Shown here in pieces: positions 1 to 6,058 of a DNA stretch of 11,583 nt. Each line of letters starts with the position of its first letter. Positions within the stretch are counted from its first letter, which is position 1. A program made the translations under genes and the position numbers. The notes under the pieces were generated by a model. That model did no database searches. It was not told the origin of the DNA and was given only the letters and a program-made list of their open reading frames with translations. This DNA is from Halonatronomonas sp051745425 (lineage in GTDB: Bacteria > Bacillota > Halanaerobiia > Halanaerobiales > Halarsenatibacteraceae): NCBI GenBank assembly GCA_051745425.1, contig JBNJEB010000041.1, positions 1 to 11,583 on the forward strand, in the 5' to 3' direction.

Positions 1-809
1 CCAATAGATTTTGACATCTTTTCCCCAGACATATCAACTGTACCATTATGAAGCCAGTATTTTACAAAAGGTTTTTCGCCAGAATATGCTTCAGACTGAG
101 CTATTTCATTTTCATGATGGGGAAATACTAAATCAGTACCTCCACCATGAATATCAATAGAACCTCCCAAATACTTCATCGACATTGCCGAACATTCTAT
201 ATGCCATCCCGGCCAACCTTTGCCCCATGGACTATCCCAGGTAGGATCTTCTTCATACTTTTTCCAGAGGGCAAAATCCATAGGATGTCTTTTGTTTTCA
301 TCAACATCAATTCTGGATCCGGCTTCCATCTCATCAATATTTCTTCCAGATAATTTACCATAATCATCAAAACTTTCCACACTAAAATAAACATTTCCCC
401 CTGATTCATAAGCATGACCTTTACTTATCAGTGTTTCTATAATTTCAATGATTTTATCAATATTTTCAGAAACCCTACAAAATTCATCAGGCATTTCGAC
501 ATTAAGGTTCTTAAGATCATTTATATAAGCTTTAGAATATTTATCAGCAAGTTCCATAGGAGCCAGGCCTTCTTCTTCAGCTCTTTTAACAATCTTCTCA
601 TTTATGTCGGTAAAGTTCTGTATATAACTGACATCATAACCTTTATGCCTTAAATATCTTCTTATAACATCATAATTTATAGCACCTCTAATATGGCCTA
701 TATGAGAATAATTCTGAACCGTTAAACCACAAACATACATCTTAACTTCACCAGGTTCCTGTGTTATAAATTCTTCTTTTTGACCTGTAATCGTATTATA
801 AACCTTCAA
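1..809 (-). CDS. cysS: Cysteinyl-tRNA synthetase, N-terminal part (gene runs off the window)
   Basis: Class I aminoacyl-tRNA synthetase that charges tRNA-Cys in the cytoplasm. The first 269 codons are present; the gene continues past position 1. I chose a TTG start at 809 because a perfect AGGAGG lies 6 bases upstream and the protein then begins MKVYNTITG, as CysRS proteins usually do. The HIGH signature is at residues 36-39 and KMSKS at 264-268, so the catalytic domain is nearly complete. The family's zinc ligands are visible as C27, C206, H231 and E235, with the same spacing as in the E. coli enzyme. The motif before HIGH reads CGLTVQNYS, whereas many relatives have CGPTVYNY, so this is a divergent branch. 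It starts 24 bases after gltX stops, with no room for a T-box or for the cysE gene found between them in Bacillus. The missing C-terminus should hold the tRNA-binding helical domain. Confidence 0.96.
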   Translation of the reverse strand, partial: MKVYNTITGQKEEFITQEPGEVKMYVCGLTVQNYSHIGHIRGAINYDVIRRYLRHKGYDVSYIQNFTDINEKIVKRAEEEGLAPMELADKYSKAYINDLKNLNVEMPDEFCRVSENIDKIIEIIETLISKGHAYESGGNVYFSVESFDDYGKLSGRNIDEMEAGSRIDVDENKRHPMDFALWKKYEEDPTWDSPWGKGWPGWHIECSAMSMKYLGGSIDIHGGGTDLVFPHHENEIAQSEAYSGEKPFVKYWLHNGTVDMSGEKMSKSI

Positions 810-815
810 TTTATA

Positions 816-821
816 CCTCCT
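816..821 (-). promoter_or_regulatory. Ribosome binding site of cysS
   Basis: A perfect AGGAGG with a 6-base spacer to the TTG at 809. It decides for the TTG start; the first in-frame ATG is 23 codons further in and would remove the conserved N-terminal strand. Confidence 0.85.
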
Positions 822-833
822 ACTTTATCGACA

Positions 834-2282
834 TTAATCAGTAACTAGTTCCAGTGATTCATTTAATCTATTTATAATTTCTTCTTTTCCTATTATCTCT
901 GAAAAACTAACTAAATCGGGCCCAGAACTTCTCCCGGTTAAGGCCATCCGAAGTGGGTGATAAAATTTTCTACCTCCAACTCCTGTTTCCTTTCTGACTT
1001 TATTAAAAATGGACTTAATATTATCACTTGAAAAATCTTCAAGTTCTCCTAACTCTTCAATTAAACTACTTAATACATTCTTAACTTCGGGATCATCTAT
1101 CTCTTCTTTTGCAGATTCAATATCTTCAAACTCAAATTCTGTAAAGAATAACTCAGCTTCTAATGGTAACTGTTCTAAGTAATCCAGACCATCCCTGGAC
1201 AAATCTAATATTTTTAAAAGACGATCTTTTTCTATATGATCTTCAGATTTAATAAAACCCGCTTTTACTAAATAAGGGATTGCCAATTTGTAAAGTCTTT
1301 TTAAATCCATAGCCTGGATATACTGATTATTCATCCAATTTAATTTCTCAATATCAAAAACTGCCCCGCTCTTATTAACTCGAGTCAGATCAAATTTTTT
1401 GACAATCTCATCTTTATCCATTATCTCTTCTTCATCCCCTGGAGACCAGCCTAATAAAGATAAAAAGTTAAATAAAGCTTCAGGCAAATAACCTTTTCGC
1501 CTAAATTCCCCAACATAGACTGCATCATCATCAGATCTTTTCTTTAATTTAGCTTTATCTTCATCTAAAATTAATGGCAAATGGGCAAATTTAGGTAGCT
1601 CAAACCCAAGAGCTTTATAAATCATTATCTGCTTTGGAGTATTAGATAAATGATCTTCACCTCTAATGACCTGTGAAATTTTCATTAGAGCATCATCTAT
1701 TACTACAGCAAAATTATAAGTAGCCATGCCATCTGATTTTTTAATTACAAAATCATCAAATTCTTCACTATTAAATTCAACTTTTCCTCTAATTAAATCT
1801 TCAACAACAATCTTTTCATTTTCAAGAGGCATTTTAAATCTAACAACATATTCATCGGTATCTTTGTCTTCTATATCTCTACAACGACCATCATAATGAG
1901 GAATTTCTCCAGCCTCTTTCTGTTCAGCCCTCATTTGATCAAGCTCTTCCTGGCTACAGTAACATTTATATGCTTTATTTTCTTCTAATAACTGATTTAT
2001 ATATTTATCATATAGTTCTCTTCTTTCAGACTGTCTATAAGGACCATATTCGCCCCCTACACCTACTCCTTCATCTACATCTAAACCTAACCAATTAAGT
2101 TCTTTAATAATAACATCTTCAAACTCTTTTGTAGATCTTGCAGCATCAGTATCTTCTAATCTTAAAACTAACTCCCCATTATTTTTCCTCGCCCAAATCC
2201 AGTTGAAAAGAGCTGTCCTTATATTTCCAACATGAATCTTACCTGTTGGACTAGGTGGAAATCTTAATCTCATATTTGACAT
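834..2282 (-). CDS. gltX: Glutamyl-tRNA synthetase
   Basis: Class I synthetase of 482 residues, the usual length for bacterial GluRS, which attaches glutamate to tRNA-Glu (and to tRNA-Gln if the enzyme is non-discriminating, which cannot be told here). The N-terminus RFPPSPTGKIHVGN carries the HIGH-type signature as HVGN at residues 17-20. C107, C109 and C134 match three zinc ligands of the E. coli-type enzyme; the fourth, a histidine in E. coli, is D136 here. The anticodon-binding helical domain fills roughly residues 320-482 and contains the typical KFYHPLRMALTG near 439-450. The second catalytic motif reads KLKKR at 245-249 instead of the usual KLSKR, followed by SDDD rather than HG. The ATG at 2282 follows an in-frame TAA; an AGGAG lies 12 bases upstream, a rather long spacer. 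The gene lies 37 bases after the CBS-HutP gene and 24 before cysS. Confidence 0.97.
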   Translation of the reverse strand: MSNMRLRFPPSPTGKIHVGNIRTALFNWIWARKNNGELVLRLEDTDAARSTKEFEDVIIKELNWLGLDVDEGVGVGGEYGPYRQSERRELYDKYINQLLEENKAYKCYCSQEELDQMRAEQKEAGEIPHYDGRCRDIEDKDTDEYVVRFKMPLENEKIVVEDLIRGKVEFNSEEFDDFVIKKSDGMATYNFAVVIDDALMKISQVIRGEDHLSNTPKQIMIYKALGFELPKFAHLPLILDEDKAKLKKRSDDDAVYVGEFRRKGYLPEALFNFLSLLGWSPGDEEEIMDKDEIVKKFDLTRVNKSGAVFDIEKLNWMNNQYIQAMDLKRLYKLAIPYLVKAGFIKSEDHIEKDRLLKILDLSRDGLDYLEQLPLEAELFFTEFEFEDIESAKEEIDDPEVKNVLSSLIEELGELEDFSSDNIKSIFNKVRKETGVGGRKFYHPLRMALTGRSSGPDLVSFSEIIGKEEIINRLNESLELVTD

Positions 2283-2319
2283 TTAAAATCACTACTCCTA
2301 TATAAATATTATCAATTAA

Positions 2320-3108
2320 TTATATTACGCTGGTGCCAACTGTTAACTGTTCAGTACCATCTACTAAAGCATGGCCAAACTTACCAAAAATAGCTACAGT
2401 TACATATTCAGCTCCTCTAACGATTGCAATCTTAAATCCCCCTCCAAGGCCAGGATTAATTAATGAAAGCTGACTGTAAGCATCTTTAACTGCATTTGAA
2501 ACAGCCATTTTTTCTCTTGGGTTTTCTTCAATAACTTCCCTTGCAATAGCTGCTACCGTACTACTCTCTCTTAACTTAATAGGAAGTTTTTCAGCACTTG
2601 CTCCAGTTTGAGTAATCGCTCCTTTATATCCATATCCCTGAATTTTATCAAGCCAGTAATCTTCATACTCTCTGCTCCTGGTCATTGATAGATAAATAGC
2701 TGCACTTTCAGGTGTTATAGTGCTTTTATCCATCTCTACATTTTCCTGTTCCTGCCTAACATAACCCTCAACAATATCTTGAGCAGTAATAATTCCCACA
2801 AGTTTACCTTTTGAAAAAACAGGTAAACCACCTATCTGATGATCAGAAATCAGTTGAGAGGCCTCTTTAACTGTTGCCTCTTCATTAATTTTTATTAAGT
2901 CTCTAGAAACAAGAGGGGAAATGCTGGCTTGCAAATCTTCTTTTTCCATGAAATCTCCATCTGTTATTATTCCAGAAACCTTCCCATTATTATCTGTAAC
3001 TATTAAACGACCAATTTTATTTATAGATAATAATCTCTCTGCTTCCAATAGTGTTGAATCTTCATTTATTGTTATAGGGTTTCTAGTCATTATATCTTTA
3101 ACTAACAT
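2320..3108 (-). CDS. Two CBS domains fused to a HutP-like domain; putative ligand-gated RNA-binding regulator
   Basis: 262 residues. A CBS pair fills about residues 5-118 (VKDIMTRNPITI..., then a second repeat ending GKLVGIITAQDIVEGYV); such pairs usually bind adenosine nucleotides, SAM or c-di-AMP. A linker leads to a C-terminal domain, about 130-262, that resembles HutP, the hexameric antiterminator of the Bacillus hut operon. GFKIAIVRG (224-232) matches HutP's LRFAVLRG, and YVTVAIFGKFGHALVDG (235-251) matches its WIAVSLYGTIGAPIKG. From memory alignment, the magnesium ligands H73, H77 and H138 of Bacillus HutP fall on M201, N205 and about Q254, so histidine/metal gating is probably lost. 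I chose the ATG at 3108 because AAGGAG lies 10 bases upstream and CBS proteins typically start MxVKDIM. An upstream in-frame ATG at 3156 overlaps the ispF stop but lacks a ribosome site. The RNA target and ligand are unknown. The CBS call is firm; the HutP call is strong but by eye. Confidence 0.85.
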   Translation of the reverse strand: MLVKDIMTRNPITINEDSTLLEAERLLSINKIGRLIVTDNNGKVSGIITDGDFMEKEDLQASISPLVSRDLIKINEEATVKEASQLISDHQIGGLPVFSKGKLVGIITAQDIVEGYVRQEQENVEMDKSTITPESAAIYLSMTRSREYEDYWLDKIQGYGYKGAITQTGASAEKLPIKLRESSTVAAIAREVIEENPREKMAVSNAVKDAYSQLSLINPGLGGGFKIAIVRGAEYVTVAIFGKFGHALVDGTEQLTVGTSVI

Positions 3109-3118
3109 TACTTTCACT

Positions 3119-3124
3119 CTCCTT
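3119..3124 (-). promoter_or_regulatory. Ribosome binding site of the CBS-HutP gene
   Basis: AAGGAG, 10 bases before the ATG at 3108. It favours this start over the in-frame ATG at 3156, which overlaps the ispF stop codon as ATGA but has no purine-rich site in front. Confidence 0.7.
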
Positions 3125-3152
3125 ATTAATAATTTCTTGACTGAGTAAATAG

Positions 3153-3629
3153 TCATTCAAATGAATCAACCAAAGTAACTGATTGACAAGCAATTCCTTC
3201 TCCTCTACCAACAAAACCTAACTTTTCTGTTGTTGTAGCTTTAATATTAACCTGTTCAGAATCAATTTTCAATGCCTTGGAAATATTATTTTGCATTTTT
3301 TCTTTATATTCAACTAATTTAGGCTTTTCAGCTATGATTGTAGTATCTATATTGACAATTATAAATTCATTTTCCGCTATTAGGTCTGCCACTTCTTCAA
3401 GCAAAATAATGCTAGAAATCCCGAGAAAATCTTCATTGCCTGCTGGAAAATGATCACCAATATCTCCTTGCCCAGCAGCTCCTAATATTGAATCTATAAT
3501 AGAATGTATTACAACATCAGCATCTGAATATCCAGCGAGTCCAAACTCAAAATCTATATTGCAACCACCTAAGACTAAAGGGGTATTTTCACTAAATTTA
3601 TGAACATCATATCCTGAACCAATTCTCAA
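3153..3629 (-). CDS. ispF: 2-C-methyl-D-erythritol 2,4-cyclodiphosphate synthase
   Basis: Zinc-dependent homotrimeric enzyme of the MEP isoprenoid pathway. It cyclises CDP-methylerythritol 2-phosphate to MEcPP with loss of CMP. The protein has 158 residues, the standard length. It starts RIGSGYDVHKF with the zinc ligands D8 and H10, has H42 in SDADVVIH, then GDIGDHFP (55-62) and the C-terminal signature TTTEKLGFVGRGEG. Residue 34, a histidine in most relatives (GHSDAD), is tyrosine here (GYSDAD). The start is a TTG at 3629: an AGGGGG inside the last codons of ispD lies 11 bases upstream and only 2 bases separate the two genes, so translation is likely coupled to ispD. ispD and ispF encode two steps of the same pathway; the kinase IspE acting between them is not in this window. 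Confidence 0.96.
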   Translation of the reverse strand: MRIGSGYDVHKFSENTPLVLGGCNIDFEFGLAGYSDADVVIHSIIDSILGAAGQGDIGDHFPAGNEDFLGISSIILLEEVADLIAENEFIIVNIDTTIIAEKPKLVEYKEKMQNNISKALKIDSEQVNIKATTTEKLGFVGRGEGIACQSVTLVDSFE

Positions 3630-3631
3630 TT

Positions 3632-4336
3632 TTATTTAAACCCCCTCTTCTCAAGTAAGATATTAGCCTTAGCTAAATCCTCTTGAGTCGTTATTTTAAA
3701 ATTATTATAATCGCCCTCTACAATTTTAACCGGTTCTTTTATTCTCTCAACTAAAAGAGAATCATCATATACTTTTTCTTCTATATCTCCTGCTATTTCA
3801 TAAGCCTTTTTTATTATTTTATAAGAAAAAGCCTGGGGAGTCTGAACAGCCACCAAACTATCTCTATCCAGAGTATCAACCACCAGGCTATTATTATTTT
3901 TCAGTTTTATTGTATCTTTAACTGACACAGCAGGAATGACTGCATTATAAGACCTCAATTCATTTAATAATCTATTTAATAAATCCTCCTTTATAAAAGG
4001 ACGTGCACCATCATGAATAAAAACATAATCTGTTGATTTACCTAAATTATTAATACCCTTACTTATTGTCTCTACCCTGGAACTACCACCAGGTAATACA
4101 TTCACATTTATATTCTTATCAATATATAAATCCGGTATAATATAATTATTTGTATAATTTAAATCTTTTTCATTAACCATAACATATATATTAGAAAAAA
4201 TAACATTAGTATCCAATATTGAATATAATGTATGCCAGAGCAATGGTTTATTATGAATAGGTATATTTTGCTTTCTTCTATCCGTATTCATTCTACTTCC
4301 TTCACCTGCTGATGCAATTATTAATGATAAATTCAT
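3632..4336 (-). CDS. ispD: 2-C-methyl-D-erythritol 4-phosphate cytidylyltransferase
   Basis: Transfers CMP from CTP to methylerythritol 4-phosphate, the third step of the MEP pathway. The protein has 234 residues, typical for the family. The N-terminal nucleotide-binding loop ASAGEGSRMNTDRRKQ (8-23) holds R15 and K22, equivalent to the catalytic Arg and Lys of E. coli IspD. GGSSRVETI (83-91), HDGARPF (108-114), IPAVSVKDTIK (134-144), QTPQAF (165-170) and VEGDYNNFKITTQEDLA (206-222) are family signatures. The usual HDAARP has Gly for the first Ala. I chose the ATG at 4336, preceded by GAGGGG; a TTG four codons upstream would lie on this ribosome site and overlap the end of the preceding gene. 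The gap to that gene is 8 bases. In mycobacteria as well, carD, ispD, ispF and cysS are neighbours. Confidence 0.95.
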   Translation of the reverse strand: MNLSLIIASAGEGSRMNTDRRKQNIPIHNKPLLWHTLYSILDTNVIFSNIYVMVNEKDLNYTNNYIIPDLYIDKNINVNVLPGGSSRVETISKGINNLGKSTDYVFIHDGARPFIKEDLLNRLLNELRSYNAVIPAVSVKDTIKLKNNNSLVVDTLDRDSLVAVQTPQAFSYKIIKKAYEIAGDIEEKVYDDSLLVERIKEPVKIVEGDYNNFKITTQEDLAKANILLEKRGFK

Positions 4337-4340
4337 ATTA

Positions 4341-4346
4341 CCCCTC
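4341..4346 (-). promoter_or_regulatory. Ribosome binding site of ispD
   Basis: GAGGGG ending 4 bases before the ATG at 4336 (GAGG is 6 bases away). It excludes the TTG at 4348, which overlaps the site itself. Confidence 0.6.
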
Positions 4347-5430
4347 AATCTTTTAATTTAGCAAAAATCATTCTTCCAGCAGCAGTCTGTAAAATACTGG
4401 TTACCAGTACAGAAACTTCCTCACCAATATATTTAATGCCTTCATCAACAACAATCATAGTTCCGTCATCTAAATAACCAATACCCTGACCATCTTCTTT
4501 TCCTTCTTTTATTACCCTTACTTCCATCTCTTCTCCTGGTAAGACTACTGGTTTTACTGCATTTGCTAATTCATTAATATTTAATACTCTTACTCCTTGT
4601 AACTCAGCTACTTTATTTAAATTATAATCATTAGTCACAATAATTCCAGACATGATTTTTGCAAGCTTAACAAGTTTACTATCAACTTCTACTATTTCCT
4701 CAAAATCTTTATTAATTATTTCAACATTAATACCATCATCTTTTTGCATCTGTTTTAAGATATCAAGACCCCGGCGGCCTCTATTTCTCTTTAAAACATC
4801 AGAAGAATCAGCAATATGTCTTAATTCTTCTAAAATAAATTCAGGAATTATTAAAGAGCCTTCAATAAATCCCGTCTTACAAATATCAGCAATTCTACCA
4901 TCAATTATTACACTAGTATCTAAAATTTTATTTGCCGATAAATCTGTTTTTTCATTATAATCATCAGATAAATTTTTGCTCTGAGTAAATAAAAAGTCTG
5001 AAATAATGTTCTCTTTACTAATTGCTAATGAAAAACCTAAATATGCAGAAACAACATTAATTACTATTTGAACTGGCATACCCAGTCTAGGAATCTTTGG
5101 TATCGAAAAAGCAAAATTTATCAATGCTCCAATAATCAAGCCAATAATCAAACCAATAATTCCAACTATTGTTTTTTCCCAGGTTATACCTTTAAATTTA
5201 TTTTCAAAACTCAAAAAATAATTTAATATTTTTTCTACTATAATTGCAAAAACAAAAAAGCCGACTAATCCGCCAGCTATTATTCCAATAAACTGTGTGC
5301 TTGTAAATATTTCACTAATATTGTTAAATTTAAAAGTTAGATCATGAGAAATGCCTAACATAACAACCAAATTATAACCAATAATTGCACCGGCAATAGT
5401 TAGAATAATCCTTATGACTTTTTTAAACAC
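4345..5430 (-). CDS. YacL-type membrane protein with PIN and TRAM domains (probable ribonuclease)
   Basis: 361 residues. Four hydrophobic helices lie at about 5-25, 47-69, 87-110 and 120-137, giving a membrane-anchored N-terminus. A PIN nuclease domain follows (about 169-290), with the acidic set D171 (ILDTSVIID), E201/E202 (ILEEL), D250 and D268 (VTNDYNL). A TRAM domain (about 293-361, PGEEMEVRVIKEGKEDGQGIGYLDDG) is a predicted RNA-binding barrel. The order matches Bacillus YacL, which lies in the same gene context and has no well-defined role. Function is therefore inferred: an RNase tethered at the membrane. Start choice: the reading frame is open from a GTG at 5442, but that codon lies inside the purine-rich ribosome site. 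The GTG at 5430 leaves an 11-base spacer and gives VFKKVIRIILTIAG, a normal start for the family. carD ends 36 bases upstream. Confidence 0.88.
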   Translation of the reverse strand: MFKKVIRIILTIAGAIIGYNLVVMLGISHDLTFKFNNISEIFTSTQFIGIIAGGLVGFFVFAIIVEKILNYFLSFENKFKGITWEKTIVGIIGLIIGLIIGALINFAFSIPKIPRLGMPVQIVINVVSAYLGFSLAISKENIISDFLFTQSKNLSDDYNEKTDLSANKILDTSVIIDGRIADICKTGFIEGSLIIPEFILEELRHIADSSDVLKRNRGRRGLDILKQMQKDDGINVEIINKDFEEIVEVDSKLVKLAKIMSGIIVTNDYNLNKVAELQGVRVLNINELANAVKPVVLPGEEMEVRVIKEGKEDGQGIGYLDDGTMIVVDEGIKYIGEEVSVLVTSILQTAAGRMIFAKLKD

Positions 5431-5438
5431 AAATATAT

Positions 5439-5448
5439 TCACCCCCTT
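5439..5448 (-). promoter_or_regulatory. Ribosome binding site of the PIN-TRAM gene
   Basis: AAGGGGGTGA matches the 16S anti-Shine-Dalgarno complement AAGGAGGTGA at 9 of 10 bases. It overlaps the GTG at 5442, so initiation should be at the GTG at 5430. Confidence 0.65.
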
Positions 5449-5466
5449 CTTGATATTTATATTTCT

Positions 5467-5973
5467 CTACTCTTCCTCTTCTATATGGGGGTTATTATCA
5501 AAAGCATTATCTATTATACTTTTTACCTCTTCCTCATCCATGTCTTTTGCAAGGACAAGTTCACTAATTAATATCTGTCTTGCATTACTAAGCATTTTCT
5601 TTTCACCTGTAGATAAACCCTTTTCTTCATCTCTAATTGTTAAATCTCGAACTACTCCCCCTACTTCATAAATATCTCCAGTTTTTAATTTTTCCATGTT
5701 GGCCCTATATCTTCTATTCCAATTTTGAGACATTTTACTTTTATCGCCTTTAAGAAGTGCTAATATCTGGTCAGCTTCTTCTTCATCAATGATACCTCTA
5801 ACACCTATTTCATCTATTTTATCTATAGGTATCATTACCCTCATATCACCGATAGGTAATTCCATTATATAATATTGTTTCTCTTCTCCTAAAATTTCTT
5901 TAGTCTCAATTCCTATGATAGTTCCTGCCCCATGATTGGGGTAAACAATCTTATCTCCTATCTCAAATCTCAA
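5467..5973 (-). CDS. carD: CarD/CdnL-family RNA polymerase-binding transcription regulator
   Basis: 168 residues, a normal CarD/CdnL length. The N-terminal half (about 1-60, FEIGDKIVYPNHGAGTI... and LPIGDMRVMIPIDK) is the Tudor-like domain that binds the RNA polymerase beta subunit. The C-terminal helical part (about 65-160, NWNRRYRANMEKLKTGD and GLSTGEKKMLSNARQILISEL) is the DNA-binding half. W85 aligns with Trp85 of mycobacterial CarD, which wedges into DNA at the upstream edge of the promoter bubble, so a role in stabilising open complexes is likely. It lacks the helicase domains of Mfd, which shares the N-terminal domain. The start is a TTG at 5973 with GGGAG 9 bases upstream; no in-frame ATG is available near the conserved N-terminus. 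The gene has its own strong promoter. In Bacillus the disA-yacL junction has no carD. Confidence 0.93.
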   Translation of the reverse strand: MRFEIGDKIVYPNHGAGTIIGIETKEILGEEKQYYIMELPIGDMRVMIPIDKIDEIGVRGIIDEEEADQILALLKGDKSKMSQNWNRRYRANMEKLKTGDIYEVGGVVRDLTIRDEEKGLSTGEKKMLSNARQILISELVLAKDMDEEEVKSIIDNAFDNNPHIEEEE

Positions 5974-5978
5974 ATAGA

Positions 5979-6002
5979 TCAGCTCCCTTTATTTATAGGC
6001 AT
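5979..6002 (-). promoter_or_regulatory. Possible 7-codon leader ORF before carD
   Basis: An ATG at 6002, preceded by AGGAG with a 4-base spacer, opens a frame encoding MPINKGS and ending in TGA at 5979. The frame runs across the carD ribosome site and stops 5 bases before the carD TTG. With the predicted start of transcription near 6011, the AGGAG would lie at the extreme 5' end of the mRNA. It may be chance; there is no evidence of translation. Confidence 0.25.
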
Positions 6003-6017
6003 AAAACTCCTAAGATA

Positions 6018-6046
6018 ATTCTATCATCTAAAAATACTACTGTCAA
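6018..6046 (-). promoter_or_regulatory. Near-consensus sigma-A promoter for carD and downstream genes
   Basis: TTGACA (6041-6046, perfect -35) is followed by a 17-base spacer and TAGAAT (6018-6023, 5 of 6 matches to TATAAT). Transcription should start near 6011, about 38 bases before the carD TTG. The -35 begins 12 bases after the disA stop codon. No terminator is visible after disA, so read-through from the radA promoter probably adds to it. Confidence 0.75.
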
Positions 6047-6058
6047 TCAGCTATAATT

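Noticed and set aside
147..653. Plus-strand and alternative-frame open stretches over cysS
   Set aside because: They lie opposite or out of frame with a clear CysRS reading frame and have no ribosome site or recognisable motif.
810..833. T-box riboswitch or missing cysE between gltX and cysS
   Set aside because: Only 24 bases separate the genes, enough for a ribosome site but not for a T-box or another gene.
2921..3148. Plus-strand open frame over the CBS-HutP gene
   Set aside because: It is an antisense shadow of the first CBS domain; hydrophobic composition comes from the complement of acidic and lysine codons.
3138..3155. Short inverted repeat TGACT / AGTCA between ispF and the CBS-HutP ribosome site
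   Set aside because: Only 5 pairs with an 8-base loop; too weak in AT-rich DNA to call a regulatory hairpin.
3154..3156. ATG overlapping the ispF stop as an alternative start for the CBS-HutP gene
   Set aside because: The ATGA overlap could allow coupling, but there is no ribosome site before it and it adds 16 basic residues not expected before a CBS domain; the ATG at 3108 has AAGGAG.
4652..5671. Plus-strand open frames over the PIN-TRAM gene and carD
   Set aside because: Serine/leucine/phenylalanine-rich antisense shadows without ribosome sites.
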